Source: Oligoflexia bacterium (GTDB lineage Bacteria; Bdellovibrionota; UBA1018). From it: 6,185 nt of DNA. Below the pieces are notes generated by a model. That model saw only the letters and a program-made list of their open reading frames with translations, ran no database searches and was not told the DNA's origin. The DNA is taken from assembly GCA_903854365.1 (NCBI GenBank), contig CAINWE010000384.1, positions 1 to 6,185 of the forward strand, in the 5' to 3' direction. A program made the position numbers and the translations under genes. Shown here piece by piece: positions 5,232 through 6,185 of this stretch (its first letter is position 1; every line of letters begins with the position of its first letter).

Positions 5232-6185
5232 CTAGGAACGCGTGCGCTCTACGCTAATCACGCCCTTTTTACCTTCAAGCGCACTGGTTACCTTTTGAAG
5301 CTGTGAAATATCGCTCACTTCCACATCGAATAATGCGATCGCCTTCTTGTCCTTCGTGGTCCGAATATGAGCAGAGGCAATATTAATTCCACAGGATGTG
5401 ATGGTTTGCGACATGAGCGCAAGTAAACCCGGCTCGTCCAGGGACAAAACACGAATTTTAACATGCCTTTTGATCGTCGCCTGAGAGTGCAAGTTCCACT
5501 GGACATCCACCCGACGCTCTTGATCGTTATCAATTGCCTTCGTGCAAGTGGCAGTATGAACGGATACGCCGCGCCCTCTTGTAATAAAACCAATAATCCC
5601 ATCGCCGGGGAGCGGATTACAACACTTCCCAAAACGAATTAAAACGTCATCCAGATGTGCAACTGTAATCGCATTTCTGACTTCGCTACGCTTTTTAGCT
5701 GCATTAAAAACACGCTTTAAGAAACTCTGATCTTCTGCTTTTGCAGCCTCAACCTTTTTCTCGCGAGCTTCTTCGGGGACCAGTAAAGGAATAATGTGCT
5801 CGACCCCGAGACGACCATATCCCAGAGCAACGTAGAGTTCCTCAGGAGTCCGAGCATTTGCCAGAGCAAAAGCCTTAGATAACTCATTCGATCGCTCTAA
5901 TTTGGAGAGACTCAATCCATAAGGTCTCACCGTGGTGTCCAAAATATCACGCCCCAACTCGCAAGCGCGTTCTCGCTCTTGTTGTTTAATAAAGCTGCGA
6001 ATTTTTGCCTTTGCCTTCGAACTTTTGACGACCTTGAGCCAATCTTTAGAAGGTGACTGAGAGGGTGAGGTCACAATTTCAACCGTATCTCCGGACTTGA
6101 GTCGATGCCTCAGGGGTACGATTTTACCGTTCACCTTCGCGCCCACGCATTGATTCCCTACCCCTGTATGCACGGCATAGGCAAA
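5232..6185 (-). CDS. relA/spoT: RelA/SpoT family (p)ppGpp synthetase/hydrolase, C-terminal part
   Basis: This is the last 317 codons of a long RelA/SpoT homologue; the frame is open through the right edge (FAYAVHTGVGN), so the start lies outside. The GTG at 6173 is the internal Val of that motif, not a start. Present are the end of the TGS domain (about 1-40, VGAKVNGKIVPL and GDTVEIVTS), the helical domain (about 45-170), the zinc-finger-like CC-H-C domain (RFGKCCNPLPGDGIIGFITR, Cys188-Cys189, His210, Cys214, fragment numbering) and a C-terminal ACT domain (about 241-317, DEPGLLALMSQTI and INIASAHIRT). These regulatory regions sense ribosome/tRNA state and set the balance of (p)ppGpp synthesis and hydrolysis. 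The catalytic HD and synthetase domains are not visible, so RelA-, SpoT- or bifunctional Rel-type cannot be decided. The stop is TAG at 5234-5232. No clear terminator follows it. Confidence 0.96.
   Translation of the reverse strand, partial: FAYAVHTGVGNQCVGAKVNGKIVPLRHRLKSGDTVEIVTSPSQSPSKDWLKVVKSSKAKAKIRSFIKQQERERACELGRDILDTTVRPYGLSLSKLERSNELSKAFALANARTPEELYVALGYGRLGVEHIIPLLVPEEAREKKVEAAKAEDQSFLKRVFNAAKKRSEVRNAITVAHLDDVLIRFGKCCNPLPGDGIIGFITRGRGVSVHTATCTKAIDNDQERRVDVQWNLHSQATIKRHVKIRVLSLDEPGLLALMSQTITSCGINIASAHIRTTKDKKAIALFDVEVSDISQLQKVTSALEGKKGVISVERTRS

Noticed and set aside
6171..6173. GTG at 6173 as start of a 313-residue protein
   Set aside because: The frame stays open to the window edge and reads FAYAVHTGVGN, a conserved internal TGS motif of RelA/SpoT proteins. 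The gene is truncated by the window, not short.

Overview
This window looks like chromosome of a Gram-negative bacterium. It encodes a signal-peptide-bearing, outer-membrane-like protein, a sigma-54 activator with an FHA sensor domain, a murein-recycling LD-carboxypeptidase and the C-terminal part of a long RelA/SpoT protein. FHA-type sigma-54 activators are especially common in Bdellovibrionota and Myxococcota. That, plus the mid-range base composition, makes a Bdellovibrio/Oligoflexia-like organism my best guess, but this is inference and no marker here settles it.

Layout, left to right. Positions 1-604 hold the decayed 3' part of an ISL3-family transposase gene (+ strand), broken by an in-frame TGA and degraded further upstream. 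It is followed by the probable IS end and three tandem copies of an 8-mer (637-660). Then, on the minus strand, comes a tRNA-Leu(CAA) gene (814 to 728). Further minus-strand genes form a tight cluster transcribed leftwards: ysxC/engB (ribosome-assembly GTPase, 2732 to 2115), a 72-residue two-helix membrane protein (2122 to 1904) and an ldcA-like S66 peptidase (1926 to 883). Successive genes overlap by 8 and 23 bases, so they are probably co-transcribed and translationally coupled.

Divergently from ysxC, on the plus strand, lies a 428-residue FHA-AAA+-Fis sigma-54 activator (2892-4178). Its upstream region contains a full-match sigma-54 -24/-12 promoter (2830-2845) correctly placed before a ribosome binding site and ATG. 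The gene for a sigma-54 activator thus appears to be transcribed by sigma-54 RNA polymerase, possibly as an autoregulatory loop. Its FHA domain lacks the usual Ser and His of the phosphothreonine-binding motif, so its sensing mode may be atypical.

Converging on the activator gene is a minus-strand gene for a probable outer-membrane beta-barrel protein (5071 to 4175). The two stop codons are embedded in one shared TTAA. It has its own candidate sigma-70 promoter (5123-5151). At the right edge is the C-terminal part of a long RelA/SpoT homologue (6185 to 5232, start outside the window), carrying the end of TGS, the CC-H-C zinc-finger-like domain and ACT.

Most of the window is ordinary housekeeping sequence. 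The parts worth a second look are the sigma-54 promoter/activator pair with its divergent FHA domain, the uncharacterised small membrane protein in the ysxC-ldcA cluster, and the IS-end octamer repeat. I did not find a convincing new defence or mobile system.
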